From Flavobacteriales bacterium UBA4585 (lineage in GTDB: Bacteria; Bacteroidota; Bacteroidia; Flavobacteriales; Schleiferiaceae): a stretch of DNA of 21,887 bases. The position numbers were made by a program, and so were the translations under genes. This document shows positions 1 to 6,845 of the stretch, piece by piece. Under the pieces are notes generated by a model. The model was not told where the DNA came from. It saw only the letters and a list, made by a program, of their open reading frames with translations, and did no database searches. The stretch's first letter is position 1. Each line of letters starts with the position of its first letter. Location of the stretch: contig CATAQZ010000219.1 of assembly GCA_949487015.1 (NCBI GenBank), forward strand, positions 1 to 21,887, written 5' to 3'.

Positions 1-579
1 GAGGGCATAGCAGCTGAGGTGCGGTGGAAGGTAGGTGGCCAATTGGTCCAATTGTCGCTTCCAGCTTTCTACTGTACTCCCCGGCATTCCGTACATAAAG
101 TCTACACTGTAATTTTGGACAGGACTATTAGCGATCCATTCTAAGCATTGCACGGAATGCGATGCATCGTGTGCTCTGTTCATGGACTGAAGTTCAAGGT
201 TATCAAAACTCTGTAGACCTATACTTAATCGCGTTATTCCTATACTGTGCCAAGCTTCTAATTTTTCGGGTGTGATATCATCAGGATTGGCTTCTAGAGT
301 GATTTCTGCAGCAGCATTAAATGAAAATAATGCCTGTGCCTTAACAATAAGTTGTGCAAGATCCGTAACCGCTAAAAAGCTGGGGGTTCCACCTCCAAAA
401 TAAAGACTATTGATCCGACTGCCATTCCAGGGTTCATGCTGCGCGCATGCTTCCATTTCTGCATGCATTGCCTCAAGAACAGCAGATTCAGTTGAGCGTT
501 GCGTTGAAAAATGGAAGTCACAATAATGACAGGCCTGTTTGCAGTAGGGGATGTGTAAATAGAGCGTGGTTGCGTTCAT
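1..579 (-). CDS. hemW: HemW-like radical SAM heme chaperone, 3' end cut off by the window edge
   Basis: The 193 visible residues are the N-terminal half of a HemW/HemN-family radical SAM protein. The start reads MNATTLYLHIPYCKQACHYC, where Cys13, Cys17 and Cys20 form the CxxxCxxC ligand set for the 4Fe-4S cluster. Further on come YFGGGTPS (residues 60-67), which binds S-adenosylmethionine, then EANPDD and a GLQSF stretch, and near the edge a MYGMPG motif and SCYAL. The short N-terminus before the cysteines favours HemW (heme chaperone) over HemN (oxygen-independent coproporphyrinogen oxidase), which has a longer leader, but the two families are often confused. The start ATG (577-579) overlaps the stop of the upstream histidine kinase as TAATG, so the two are probably translationally coupled. 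The reading frame stays open to base 1, so only the left edge truncates it. Confidence 0.9.
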   Translation of the reverse strand, partial: MNATTLYLHIPYCKQACHYCDFHFSTQRSTESAVLEAMHAEMEACAQHEPWNGSRINSLYFGGGTPSFLAVTDLAQLIVKAQALFSFNAAAEITLEANPDDITPEKLEAWHSIGITRLSIGLQSFDNLELQSMNRAHDASHSVQCLEWIANSPVQNYSVDFMYGMPGSTVESWKRQLDQLATYLPPHLSCYAL

Positions 580-1730
580 TAAGCCAGCGGAAGCGAAATT
601 TTAAACGTTGTTCCTTCTCCGGGAATGCTCTGCTCAAGTGTTAATTTTCCACCGTGGTATTCCTCGACAATGCGTTTAGCGAGACTAAGACCCAATCCCC
701 ATCCACGACTTTTACTCGTGAAACCCGGTTCGAAAATTTTGCGTTGGTCGGCAGGAGCAATGCCTCGACCAGTATCTCTTATTCTCACTACAGCGCGGCC
801 CGATTGTATTTTCTTTTCGACAACGATTTCCCCCGCACCGTCCATTGCATCCGCAGAATTTTTAATCATATTTTCCAGGACCCAGCTGATCAGTTGCCTG
901 TTGTGATTCGATGCGTTTTCCCCCTCCATTTCGAGGGAAAGCGTTACTTTCTTACCCAATCGGCTCCTCAGGTATTCCACCGTTCGCAATACAGTCTCGT
1001 CAAGATTATCGTCCGTTCGCTCGGGTTGTGATCCTATTTTACTGAAGCGATCCGTAATATCCGTTAATCGGTCAATGTCCTTTTCCATTTCCCCGAATGC
1101 AATTTCCTGAGGATACTGTTCCTTAAGATAGGCTAACCAGCCCATCAATGCACTCAGTGGAGTACCTATCTGGTGCGCAGTTTCTTTAGCCATACCGGTC
1201 CAAACTTTATTCTGTTCAGAGCGTCGGGCATTCGAAAACGCCATATAGCTGATGAGCATGTACACACCGATCACGCCCAATAGGATGAGCGGGTAGAGGC
1301 GTAATTTCGTGAGTAGGTTGGACCCTTTGTAATAGAGGAAATTGATTTGCCCATCTGCGTATGAATTTTCCAAAACACTACCGCTAGATTTAAATTCTTC
1401 TAATTTTCGGGCAAGGTATTTTTCGGGATTGCTCTCCGGAGTTTTGAGGTTGCGGTGCGCAATAATGGTACCCTCACTATCGGTAAGGATGACAGGAATG
1501 GTCTTATTGTCTTGTATGATTTGGGTGTAGAAGCTAAGATTTGCATCATCTTCTGCAAAGAAGACCGCCTCTACGGCTTCTGCCCAGCGCTTAATTTTTA
1601 GTTCCTCTTCCGCGCGCAATTCTTTTAGGAAGGATTCCGTGTAAAACAAAGAAGCAAGGCCAATGATTGTCCCGAATGCAATGAGTGCAATCTTCCAGTG
1701 AATTTTTCGTGTATACACATCCCAGTTCAT
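579..1730 (-). CDS. Membrane-bound sensor histidine kinase
   Basis: This 383-residue protein has the layout of a two-component sensor kinase. A first membrane helix lies at about residues 12-31 and a second at about 143-165; between them is a roughly 110-residue extracytoplasmic sensor region with no obvious named domain. The cytoplasmic part has an H-box KETAHQIGTPLS with the phospho-accepting His186, then the ATPase domain: N-box ENMIKNSADAMDG (286-298), G1 box RDTGRG (318-323), F-box FEPGFT and G2 box GWGLGLS (343-349). All catalytic boxes are intact. The AHQIGTPLS form of the H-box is common in Bacteroidota kinases. No response regulator lies beside it, so its partner is elsewhere. It shares a 37-base divergent upstream region with the mannosyltransferase gene, and its stop overlaps the hemW start. 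The signal it senses cannot be read from the sequence. Confidence 0.93.
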   Translation of the reverse strand: MNWDVYTRKIHWKIALIAFGTIIGLASLFYTESFLKELRAEEELKIKRWAEAVEAVFFAEDDANLSFYTQIIQDNKTIPVILTDSEGTIIAHRNLKTPESNPEKYLARKLEEFKSSGSVLENSYADGQINFLYYKGSNLLTKLRLYPLILLGVIGVYMLISYMAFSNARRSEQNKVWTGMAKETAHQIGTPLSALMGWLAYLKEQYPQEIAFGEMEKDIDRLTDITDRFSKIGSQPERTDDNLDETVLRTVEYLRSRLGKKVTLSLEMEGENASNHNRQLISWVLENMIKNSADAMDGAGEIVVEKKIQSGRAVVRIRDTGRGIAPADQRKIFEPGFTSKSRGWGLGLSLAKRIVEEYHGGKLTLEQSIPGEGTTFKISLPLA

Positions 1731-1734
1731 ACCA

Positions 1735-1742
1735 CTAAACTA
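1735..1742 (-). promoter_or_regulatory. Weak candidate -7 element for the histidine kinase gene
   Basis: Read on the minus strand this is TAGTTTAG, one mismatch from the Bacteroidota -7 consensus TAnnTTTG, and it ends four bases before the kinase ATG. No convincing -33 TTG is seen. The assignment rests on position and similarity only. Confidence 0.35.
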
Positions 1743-1755
1743 GCGCTTTCTTTCC

Positions 1756-1763
1756 TACATTTG
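1756..1763 (+). promoter_or_regulatory. Candidate -7 promoter element of the mannosyltransferase/pyrC operon
   Basis: TACATTTG matches the Bacteroidota -7 element TAnnTTTG exactly and is followed by only four bases before the ATG at 1768. Transcription would begin at or within a few bases of the start codon, giving an almost leaderless mRNA without a Shine-Dalgarno site. The element lies in the 37-base region shared with the divergent histidine kinase. Confidence 0.6.
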
Positions 1764-1767
1764 TCGC

Positions 1768-2490
1768 ATGTCACGCGCATTAGTCATTATACCTACATAC
1801 AACGAGATTGAAAACATCGAAAAGATGCTCAACACCGTCATGGCTTTGCCTGGGGGTTATGAGGTATTGATTGTGGATGACGGTTCACCAGACGGAACAG
1901 CGGAAGTGGTGCGGAAGTTAATGCAAGCCCATGAGGGACGGATTCATTTAGAAGAACGCACGGGAAAGTTGGGATTAGGAACGGCTTATATCCACGGTTT
2001 TAAGTGGGCTTTGGCTCGAAACTATCCCTACGTCTTCGAGATGGACTGTGATTTTTCACACAACCCAGAGGATTTACCTAGATTGCTTGAGGCATGCGAA
2101 AGTGGTGCAGATGTAAGTATCGGTTCACGTTATGTTCAAGGCGTAAATGTGGTGAATTGGCCTATGAGTAGAGTATTGTTGAGCTATTTCGCCTCTGTTT
2201 ACGTTCGTTTCATCACTGGAATGCCCATTCAAGACGCTACTGCCGGTTTTAAATGCTACAAGCGCGACACTTTAGCTGCGATTGATTTTTCAAAAATCCA
2301 TTTTGTTGGTTACGCGTTCCAGATTGAAATGAAATTTACGGCTTGGCGAAAAGGGCTGGTTGTCCAGGAAGTCCCAGTTATTTTTACCGATCGCACCGAA
2401 GGCACAAGTAAAATGTCAAGCGGTATTATCAAAGAAGCCATCTTTGGTGTTATAAAATTGAAAATTTGGAGTTGGTTTACCAAACCCTAA
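1768..2490 (+). CDS. Polyprenol-phosphate mannose synthase-like family 2 glycosyltransferase
   Basis: This 240-residue GT-A fold glycosyltransferase (family GT2) probably transfers a sugar, classically mannose from GDP-mannose, to a polyprenyl phosphate carrier at the cytoplasmic face of the membrane. The N-terminus IIPTYNEIENI, the nucleotide-binding VDDGSPDGT (36-44), GLGTAYIHG (69-77) and the metal-binding region MDCDFSHNPED (92-102) are the hallmarks of dolichol-phosphate mannose synthases. The later GSRYV and DATAGFKCYKR stretches fit too. It is the short, soluble DPM1-like form: there are no C-terminal membrane helices. The sugar is inferred from family resemblance and could be glucose or another hexose. 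It leads an operon with dihydroorotase (17-base gap), an arrangement I recall as common in Flavobacteriales. An exact -7 element sits four bases before the ATG. Confidence 0.9.
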   Translation: MSRALVIIPTYNEIENIEKMLNTVMALPGGYEVLIVDDGSPDGTAEVVRKLMQAHEGRIHLEERTGKLGLGTAYIHGFKWALARNYPYVFEMDCDFSHNPEDLPRLLEACESGADVSIGSRYVQGVNVVNWPMSRVLLSYFASVYVRFITGMPIQDATAGFKCYKRDTLAAIDFSKIHFVGYAFQIEMKFTAWRKGLVVQEVPVIFTDRTEGTSKMSSGIIKEAIFGVIKLKIWSWFTKP

Positions 2491-2507
2491 ATAATCGCTA
2501 CTCATAA

Positions 2508-3851
2508 ATGTTGAAATCGTATCTCATTAAAAATGCCCGCATAGTCAATGAGGGTAAAGTCATTGAAGGTGATTTACTCGTAGAAAACGGCAGAATCGCT
2601 AAAATAGACGTCTCCATAGGACCGAAAAATGGAAACGTAACTATTATTGATGCGAATGGTAAATTCCTTTTGCCAGGAATTATAGACGACCAGGTACATT
2701 TTAGAGAGCCGGGGCTTACACATAAAGGCGATATTCATTCAGAATCACGTGCTGCGGTAGCTGGAGGAATTACCTCCTACATGGAGCAACCCAATACCAA
2801 GCCGGCTGCCCTCACTATCGAGGAGCTAGAGAAGAAGTATGCACGTGCCGCTCAGGTTTCGTTGGCCAATTACAGTTTTAATATGGGCGCTTCAAACGAC
2901 AACTTGGAAGAGTTGAAAAAGGTGAGTAAGCGTGATGTAGCCGGGATAAAAATCTTCATGGGCTCTTCTACAGGCAATATGTTGGTAGACGAGCAGAAAA
3001 CCTTAGAGGGTATTTTCCAATTGGACCATCAACTCATTACACATTGCGAGGACGAAGCGACTATAAAAGCAAACTTGGAGCGTGCAAAAGCCGAGTTTGG
3101 GGACAATATTCCTATGGCACAGCATCCAGTGATTCGCAGCGAAGAGGCATGTTATTTAAGTTCTTCTACAGCCGTGAATTTAGCTAAGAAATACAACAGC
3201 CGCCTTCACGTTTTTCACATTAGCACCGGAAAAGAAACAAAGTTGTTTTCTAACCGAAAACCGTTAGCTGAGAAAAGGATCACTTCGGAAGTTTGTGTAC
3301 ACCATTTGTGGTTTGACGATAGTCAATACGAGAAAAAAGGCAGCCATATCAAATGGAACCCAGCGGTAAAGACTGCGGAAGATAGAGATGCGCTCTGGAA
3401 AGCTGTTCTGGATGATCGTTTAGATGTAATCGCTACGGATCACGCACCACATACCCTTGAAGAGAAAGAGAATACGTATTTGAATGCACCTTCTGGAGGC
3501 CCATTAGTTCAACACGCCCTTCCAGCAATGATGGAACGGGTGCACGACGGAACCATTACGATTGAAAAAATGGTAGAAAAAATGTGTCACAATCCGGCAA
3601 TTTTGTTTCGAATGGAGGAGCGGGGTTTTTTGCGCGAAGGATACCATGCAGATTTAGTTTTGGTTGAGCCCAACCAGCCCTGGAACGTGAACAAGCAAAA
3701 CATATTGTACAAATGCGGATGGTCACCTTTCGAAGGAACCCTGTTTAAATCTAAAGTGACACACACTTTTGTAGGCGGGCATCTTGCGTTCAAAGAAGGC
3801 AAAATAGACGATAGTGTCCTGGGCACACGTTTAGTATTTGATAGAGACTAG
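2508..3851 (+). CDS. pyrC: Dihydroorotase (class I type)
   Basis: This 447-residue amidohydrolase should interconvert N-carbamoyl-aspartate and dihydroorotate, the third step of pyrimidine synthesis. The family signature HFREPGLTHKGDI begins at His64. The expected metal-site lysine is Lys148 in GIKIFMGSS. Other candidate ligands are His179 (ITHCEDE), His237 (HVFHIST) and Asp311 (IATDHAPHT, the second family signature). One oddity is visible: the first histidine of the usual HxH pair is glutamine here (Gln62, DDQVHF). I recall the same glutamine in other Bacteroidota dihydroorotases, so it is probably a lineage feature rather than decay. The length fits class I enzymes of about 420-450 residues. 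The gene follows the mannosyltransferase by 17 bases and is followed after 3 bases by the DUF4296 lipoprotein gene, so it is mid-operon. Confidence 0.93.
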   Translation: MLKSYLIKNARIVNEGKVIEGDLLVENGRIAKIDVSIGPKNGNVTIIDANGKFLLPGIIDDQVHFREPGLTHKGDIHSESRAAVAGGITSYMEQPNTKPAALTIEELEKKYARAAQVSLANYSFNMGASNDNLEELKKVSKRDVAGIKIFMGSSTGNMLVDEQKTLEGIFQLDHQLITHCEDEATIKANLERAKAEFGDNIPMAQHPVIRSEEACYLSSSTAVNLAKKYNSRLHVFHISTGKETKLFSNRKPLAEKRITSEVCVHHLWFDDSQYEKKGSHIKWNPAVKTAEDRDALWKAVLDDRLDVIATDHAPHTLEEKENTYLNAPSGGPLVQHALPAMMERVHDGTITIEKMVEKMCHNPAILFRMEERGFLREGYHADLVLVEPNQPWNVNKQNILYKCGWSPFEGTLFKSKVTHTFVGGHLAFKEGKIDDSVLGTRLVFDRD

Positions 3852-3854
3852 AAA

Positions 3855-4226
3855 ATGATGCGACTTGGGAACTGTGCAGTAAGCGTACTATTCGTCCTTT
3901 TTATAGGGTGCGCTTCTCCCGAGGTTAAGACTCCTGAGCATATATTGGCGCAAGAACAGATGATGCCGATTTTGGTAGATATTCACGTAATAGAAGGTGC
4001 GCGAAACGGTTCTATCATGCTTGGCGATACGAACGGTATCGAAGATTACTATGCGAAGGTCTATGAAAAGCACGGGATTACTGAGGAGCAATTCAAATCA
4101 AGCTTCGCTTTTTACAGCGACAACCCAACAGTATTCATACCTATTTATGAAGAAGTCCTAGATTCGCTCAAAGCAAACGGTGCACTTTTAGCTAAAAAAG
4201 GGGTGGAGATCGAATATGAAGACTAA
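3855..4226 (+). CDS. DUF4296 lipoprotein of unknown function
   Basis: This 123-residue secreted protein begins with a hydrophobic signal sequence ending in the lipobox LFIGC, so it is expected to be lipidated on that cysteine (about residue 19). The mature part has the features of the Bacteroidota family DUF4296: a ...MMPILVDIHVIEGA helix, a tyrosine-rich YYAKVYEKHGIT segment, FKSSFAFYS, and a helix ending IYEEVLDSLK. The family has no established function; members are small helical lipoproteins usually found after dihydroorotase, as here. The start could be either of two adjacent ATG codons (3855 or 3858). Its 3' end overlaps the next gene by 11 bases, which suggests coupled translation. Confidence 0.85.
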   Translation: MMRLGNCAVSVLFVLFIGCASPEVKTPEHILAQEQMMPILVDIHVIEGARNGSIMLGDTNGIEDYYAKVYEKHGITEEQFKSSFAFYSDNPTVFIPIYEEVLDSLKANGALLAKKGVEIEYED

Positions 4227-4635
4227 AAAAATTCTTTTGATTTTCGCTTGTTACGCAAGCACTTTAGTGGCCCAAGAAAAAGAGGGTCTATACTTCACTT
4301 GTGCTGCCGCTGAGCAGTATCCTACTCGGATTGCATATGAAGTGTTAGATGCGAATGAAGAACGAATTACAGTGGGCTTTGAAGATATACAGTCTTCCAG
4401 AGACACGGTGTATGTTGATGTGCAACTGCCCGAACGTTTTATGGTACAGGTATATGAAGATGCCAATCGCAATGATAAATTGGATCGTGGATTATTAACG
4501 CAACCGCTTGAGCGTTACGACTTCAGTAATAAAGCTTGGGTATTCTTAGGCAAGCCCGATGTAGCCGATGCGCTCGTAAAACGTCAGGGACAGGTGCATT
4601 ACTTGCATTTTGAACTTAAAGACGTTCTAGACTAA
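4216..4635 (+). CDS. DUF2141-like secreted protein
   Basis: This 139-residue protein has an N-terminal signal peptide, MKTKKILLIFACYASTLVAQ, with likely cleavage after the alanine or glutamine. The rest looks like one small beta-rich domain. The segment VQVYEDANRNDKLDRG followed by LERYDFSNK matches the DUF2141 pattern (a D-x-N-x-N-x-x-L-D calcium-loop-like motif, then a P-x-E-x-Y-x-F-S-N motif), although the glycine usually before F-S-N is aspartate here. DUF2141 proteins are exported and of unknown function; calcium binding by the DxNxNxxLD-like loop is only an inference. The gene overlaps the DUF4296 gene by 11 bases upstream and its stop overlaps the convergent hydrolase gene by 9 bases. 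Confidence 0.75.
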   Translation: MKTKKILLIFACYASTLVAQEKEGLYFTCAAAEQYPTRIAYEVLDANEERITVGFEDIQSSRDTVYVDVQLPERFMVQVYEDANRNDKLDRGLLTQPLERYDFSNKAWVFLGKPDVADALVKRQGQVHYLHFELKDVLD

Positions 4636-5406
4636 ATCTTCGAGGAAGTCAACTACCAATACTGAGAACGGTTCTCGAGCTTCTGCATGCACCCAGTGTC
4701 CGGCATTGGCAATAGTCTCTATGTGTGCCGCAGGAAAATGGTCTAAAATAGCATCTTCGTCTTCCGCTACAATGTAGCCGCTTGCGCCGCCTGCGATGAA
4801 TAAAGTGGGACGATCAAAGTAGCCAAATTCCAAAGGTGTACCTACCTCTTGTAGCTGGTCTTCGAGGGCATCGAGATTGAACCGGAATGCTAATTTTTCT
4901 TTAGTCTGCCAATGTAAGCTCTTCATAAAGAATTGGCGTATGCCAGCATTTTCAACGCTTTTCGCAAGAATGGCATCTACTGCACTGCGCGATTGAACAG
5001 CATTAAAATCGACGGACTTCATTGCATTTATATAGCCTTGGTGATGAATGGGGTATGCCTTTGGTGCTATATCTACGACGATTAAGGCCCGAACACGCTC
5101 CGGACGGCTCACGGCGAAGTGCATGGCTGTTTTTCCACCCATGCTGTGCCCTAAGATGACCGCAGTATTCAATCCTTTTGCGTCCATATAGGCTTCCAGA
5201 TCACCGGCCATTACATCGTAGTTATGCACGCCATGATGTGGTGACTTTCCGTGGTTGCGCTGGTCTATAGCATGTACTTCCCATCCTAAGCCAGCCCAGT
5301 GTTTTGCATGCGTCGCCCAGTTATCTCCCATACCGAACAATCCGTGTAGGATAATCAGTGGTGCGCCGTCGCCGTAGACTTTCGAGAACAACGGCACTAC
5401 TTCCAT
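4627..5406 (-). CDS. Alpha/beta-fold hydrolase, YbfF-like esterase
   Basis: This 259-residue cytoplasmic alpha/beta hydrolase has the oxyanion-hole region LHGLFGMGDNW (20-30), the strand IDQRNHGKS and the nucleophile elbow GHSMGG with Ser88. The candidate acid is Asp112 in VVDIAP, the position I recall being used in Escherichia coli YbfF, and the histidine is His237 in AGHWVHAE. The order and spacing resemble YbfF-type short-chain acyl esterases. The natural substrate cannot be told from the sequence. The start ATG lies 10 bases inside the 3' end of pdxJ, so both are probably read from one mRNA starting at the pdxJ promoter. Its stop overlaps the convergent DUF2141 gene by 9 bases, and no terminator hairpin separates them. 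Confidence 0.88.
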   Translation of the reverse strand: MEVVPLFSKVYGDGAPLIILHGLFGMGDNWATHAKHWAGLGWEVHAIDQRNHGKSPHHGVHNYDVMAGDLEAYMDAKGLNTAVILGHSMGGKTAMHFAVSRPERVRALIVVDIAPKAYPIHHQGYINAMKSVDFNAVQSRSAVDAILAKSVENAGIRQFFMKSLHWQTKEKLAFRFNLDALEDQLQEVGTPLEFGYFDRPTLFIAGGASGYIVAEDEDAILDHFPAAHIETIANAGHWVHAEAREPFSVLVVDFLEDLV

Positions 5407-6137
5407 GCAGACGGGTTTAAACAGTTCCTGTATTGTTGAATGGTATTGTGGAGTCCCAAATAAAGTGCATCAGCAATCAATGCGTGACCGATGCTTACTT
5501 CGTCTAAACTTCCGTGAAGATTTTGAGCAAAGAAGCTGAGGTTTTCTAAGTTGAGATCGTGACCGGCATTGACACCGAGGCCAATGCTTTTCGCAAAGGC
5601 TGCGCTGCGTACATAAGGGGCAACTGCGGCAGCGCTATCTTTGGCATAACCAATGGCATACGATTCGGTGTATAATTCGATTCGATCTGTACCGGTGGCT
5701 TTTGCTGCTGCAATTTGCTCGTGATCGGTTTCAATAAAAATGGAAGTGCGAATTTCTGCTTTTTTAAAAGTTGCAATAACCTCTGTCAAGAGTTCTTTGT
5801 GTTCAATGGCGTCCCAACCGGCATTTGAAGTCAAAACCCCTGGAGGGTCGGGAACTAAGGTGACTTGTGCAGGTCGATGCGCTAGCACGAGCGCAATAAA
5901 CTCTTCGTTTGGGTACCCTTCTATATTAAACTCAGTGGTCACCGCAGAAGCTAAATCTGCCACATCGCTGTAACGAATGTGACGCTGATCAGGCCTTGGG
6001 TGCACCGTAATTCCTTCGGCTCCAAAACGCTCACAATCGAGTGCGACATTTAAAACATTAGGTACATCGCCGCCCCGAGCATTTCGAAGGGTGGCAATCT
6101 TATTGATATTTACGCTGAGTTTTGTGTGATCGTTCAT
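5397..6137 (-). CDS. pdxJ: Pyridoxine 5'-phosphate synthase
   Basis: This 246-residue TIM-barrel enzyme condenses 3-amino-2-oxopropyl phosphate with 1-deoxyxylulose 5-phosphate, the last ring-forming step of the DXP-dependent vitamin B6 pathway. Family motifs are clear: SVNINKIATLRNARG at the start (the substrate loop), ITVHPRPDQRHI with His46, Arg48 and His53, IEGYPNEEF with Glu73, VTLVPDPPG, TSNAGWD and GVNAGHDLN with His193. These match the known catalytic His/Glu positions of the E. coli enzyme. Length is standard (about 240). An exact TAnnTTTG -7 element ends five bases before the ATG, so the mRNA is nearly leaderless. The gene is divergent from the CBS-domain gene, with overlapping promoter regions, and overlaps the downstream hydrolase gene by 10 bases. 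Confidence 0.96.
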   Translation of the reverse strand: MNDHTKLSVNINKIATLRNARGGDVPNVLNVALDCERFGAEGITVHPRPDQRHIRYSDVADLASAVTTEFNIEGYPNEEFIALVLAHRPAQVTLVPDPPGVLTSNAGWDAIEHKELLTEVIATFKKAEIRTSIFIETDHEQIAAAKATGTDRIELYTESYAIGYAKDSAAAVAPYVRSAAFAKSIGLGVNAGHDLNLENLSFFAQNLHGSLDEVSIGHALIADALYLGLHNTIQQYRNCLNPSAWK

Positions 6138-6142
6138 GGGGG

Positions 6143-6150
6143 CAAAGCTA
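6143..6150 (-). promoter_or_regulatory. Candidate -7 promoter element of pdxJ
   Basis: On the minus strand this reads TAGCTTTG, an exact match to TAnnTTTG, followed by CCCCC and the pdxJ ATG (6137-6135). Its -33 region would fall over the start of the divergent CBS-domain gene. No clear TTG is present there. Confidence 0.6.
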
Positions 6151-6161
6151 AAGAAAAGGGC

Positions 6162-6169
6162 TATGTTTG
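6162..6169 (+). promoter_or_regulatory. Candidate -7 promoter element of the CBS/nadK/bamA run
   Basis: TATGTTTG matches TAnnTTTG exactly and lies seven bases before the ATG at 6177. It is 11 bases from the opposing pdxJ -7 element, so RNA polymerase probably cannot occupy both at once. It is the main argument for choosing the 6177 start over the longer open frame from a GTG at 6126. Confidence 0.6.
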
Positions 6170-6176
6170 TTATGAA

Positions 6177-6845
6177 ATGTTACAAGAAACACTACATACA
6201 GAGCCCATTAAAGGGATTCTTCCGCAGACAACAATAGCGGAGGCTTTGGAGTTCATGGAGGATCTAAAAATTAGTCATCTTCCTGTGGTGACGAATGAAG
6301 GTATGTATGTCGGGCTTTTGAGCGAAGATGCACTTTATGAATCCCAAGACGATACTTCGCATGTTCAGAGCGCATTACGCCCTGCTTTTGTGCCTCACGT
6401 GATAGAAGATGCTCATTTTTTCGAGATCATGGAAGTCTGCACCCAGCATCGGATTACGCTGGTCCCCGTAGTCAATAAAGAAGGGCGCTATATCAATTCT
6501 TACTTATTATCTGATATTCTAGAGTTTTTTAGAGCAACACCTACTCTGCTCCAATCAGGTGCCATTCTCGTGGTGAGTATTGCAACAGACCAATACAGTG
6601 TTATAGACATTGCACACGCAGTAGAACACAATGATGCTAAGCTTTTAGGATTATGGATGACACATCAAGCGAACGAAACCGCTCTTGAGCTGACATTGAA
6701 GCTTAATTTAGAACATACAGCACCTATTATCAAGAGTTTACAACGCTACGGCTACGAAATAGAAGGTATCTTTGGCGATGAATCGTACGATGCCGATTAC
6801 CGCGAACGTTACGACCATTTAATGAACTATTTGAAATACTCATGA
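6177..6845 (+). CDS. CBS-domain protein, function unknown
   Basis: This 222-residue soluble protein carries a tandem pair of CBS domains: the first around residues 8-55 (TIAEALEFMEDLKISHLPVV, then GMYVGLLSEDAL), the second around 75-125 (FFEIMEVCTQHRITLVPVV, then ISYLLSDIL-like). CBS pairs usually bind adenosine nucleotides or S-adenosylmethionine. The C-terminal 90 residues (ILVVSIATDQYSVIDIAHAV...) look like a small alpha/beta regulatory domain, possibly ACT-like, which I cannot confirm. Start: the frame is open from a GTG at 6126, but that would begin inside pdxJ and upstream of the -7 element, so the ATG at 6177 is preferred. Its stop overlaps the nadK start as ATGA. The link to nadK, recurrent in Flavobacteriales as far as I recall, hints at a nucleotide-sensing role, but that is inference. 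Confidence 0.85.
   Translation: MLQETLHTEPIKGILPQTTIAEALEFMEDLKISHLPVVTNEGMYVGLLSEDALYESQDDTSHVQSALRPAFVPHVIEDAHFFEIMEVCTQHRITLVPVVNKEGRYINSYLLSDILEFFRATPTLLQSGAILVVSIATDQYSVIDIAHAVEHNDAKLLGLWMTHQANETALELTLKLNLEHTAPIIKSLQRYGYEIEGIFGDESYDADYRERYDHLMNYLKYS

Noticed and set aside
430..475. Cluster of GCATGC and GCGCGCATGC words in hemW
   Set aside because: The words are short, irregularly spaced and explained by alanine, cysteine and histidine codons. They do not form a repeat array, and the 10-base match to the AlkD palindrome is within chance.
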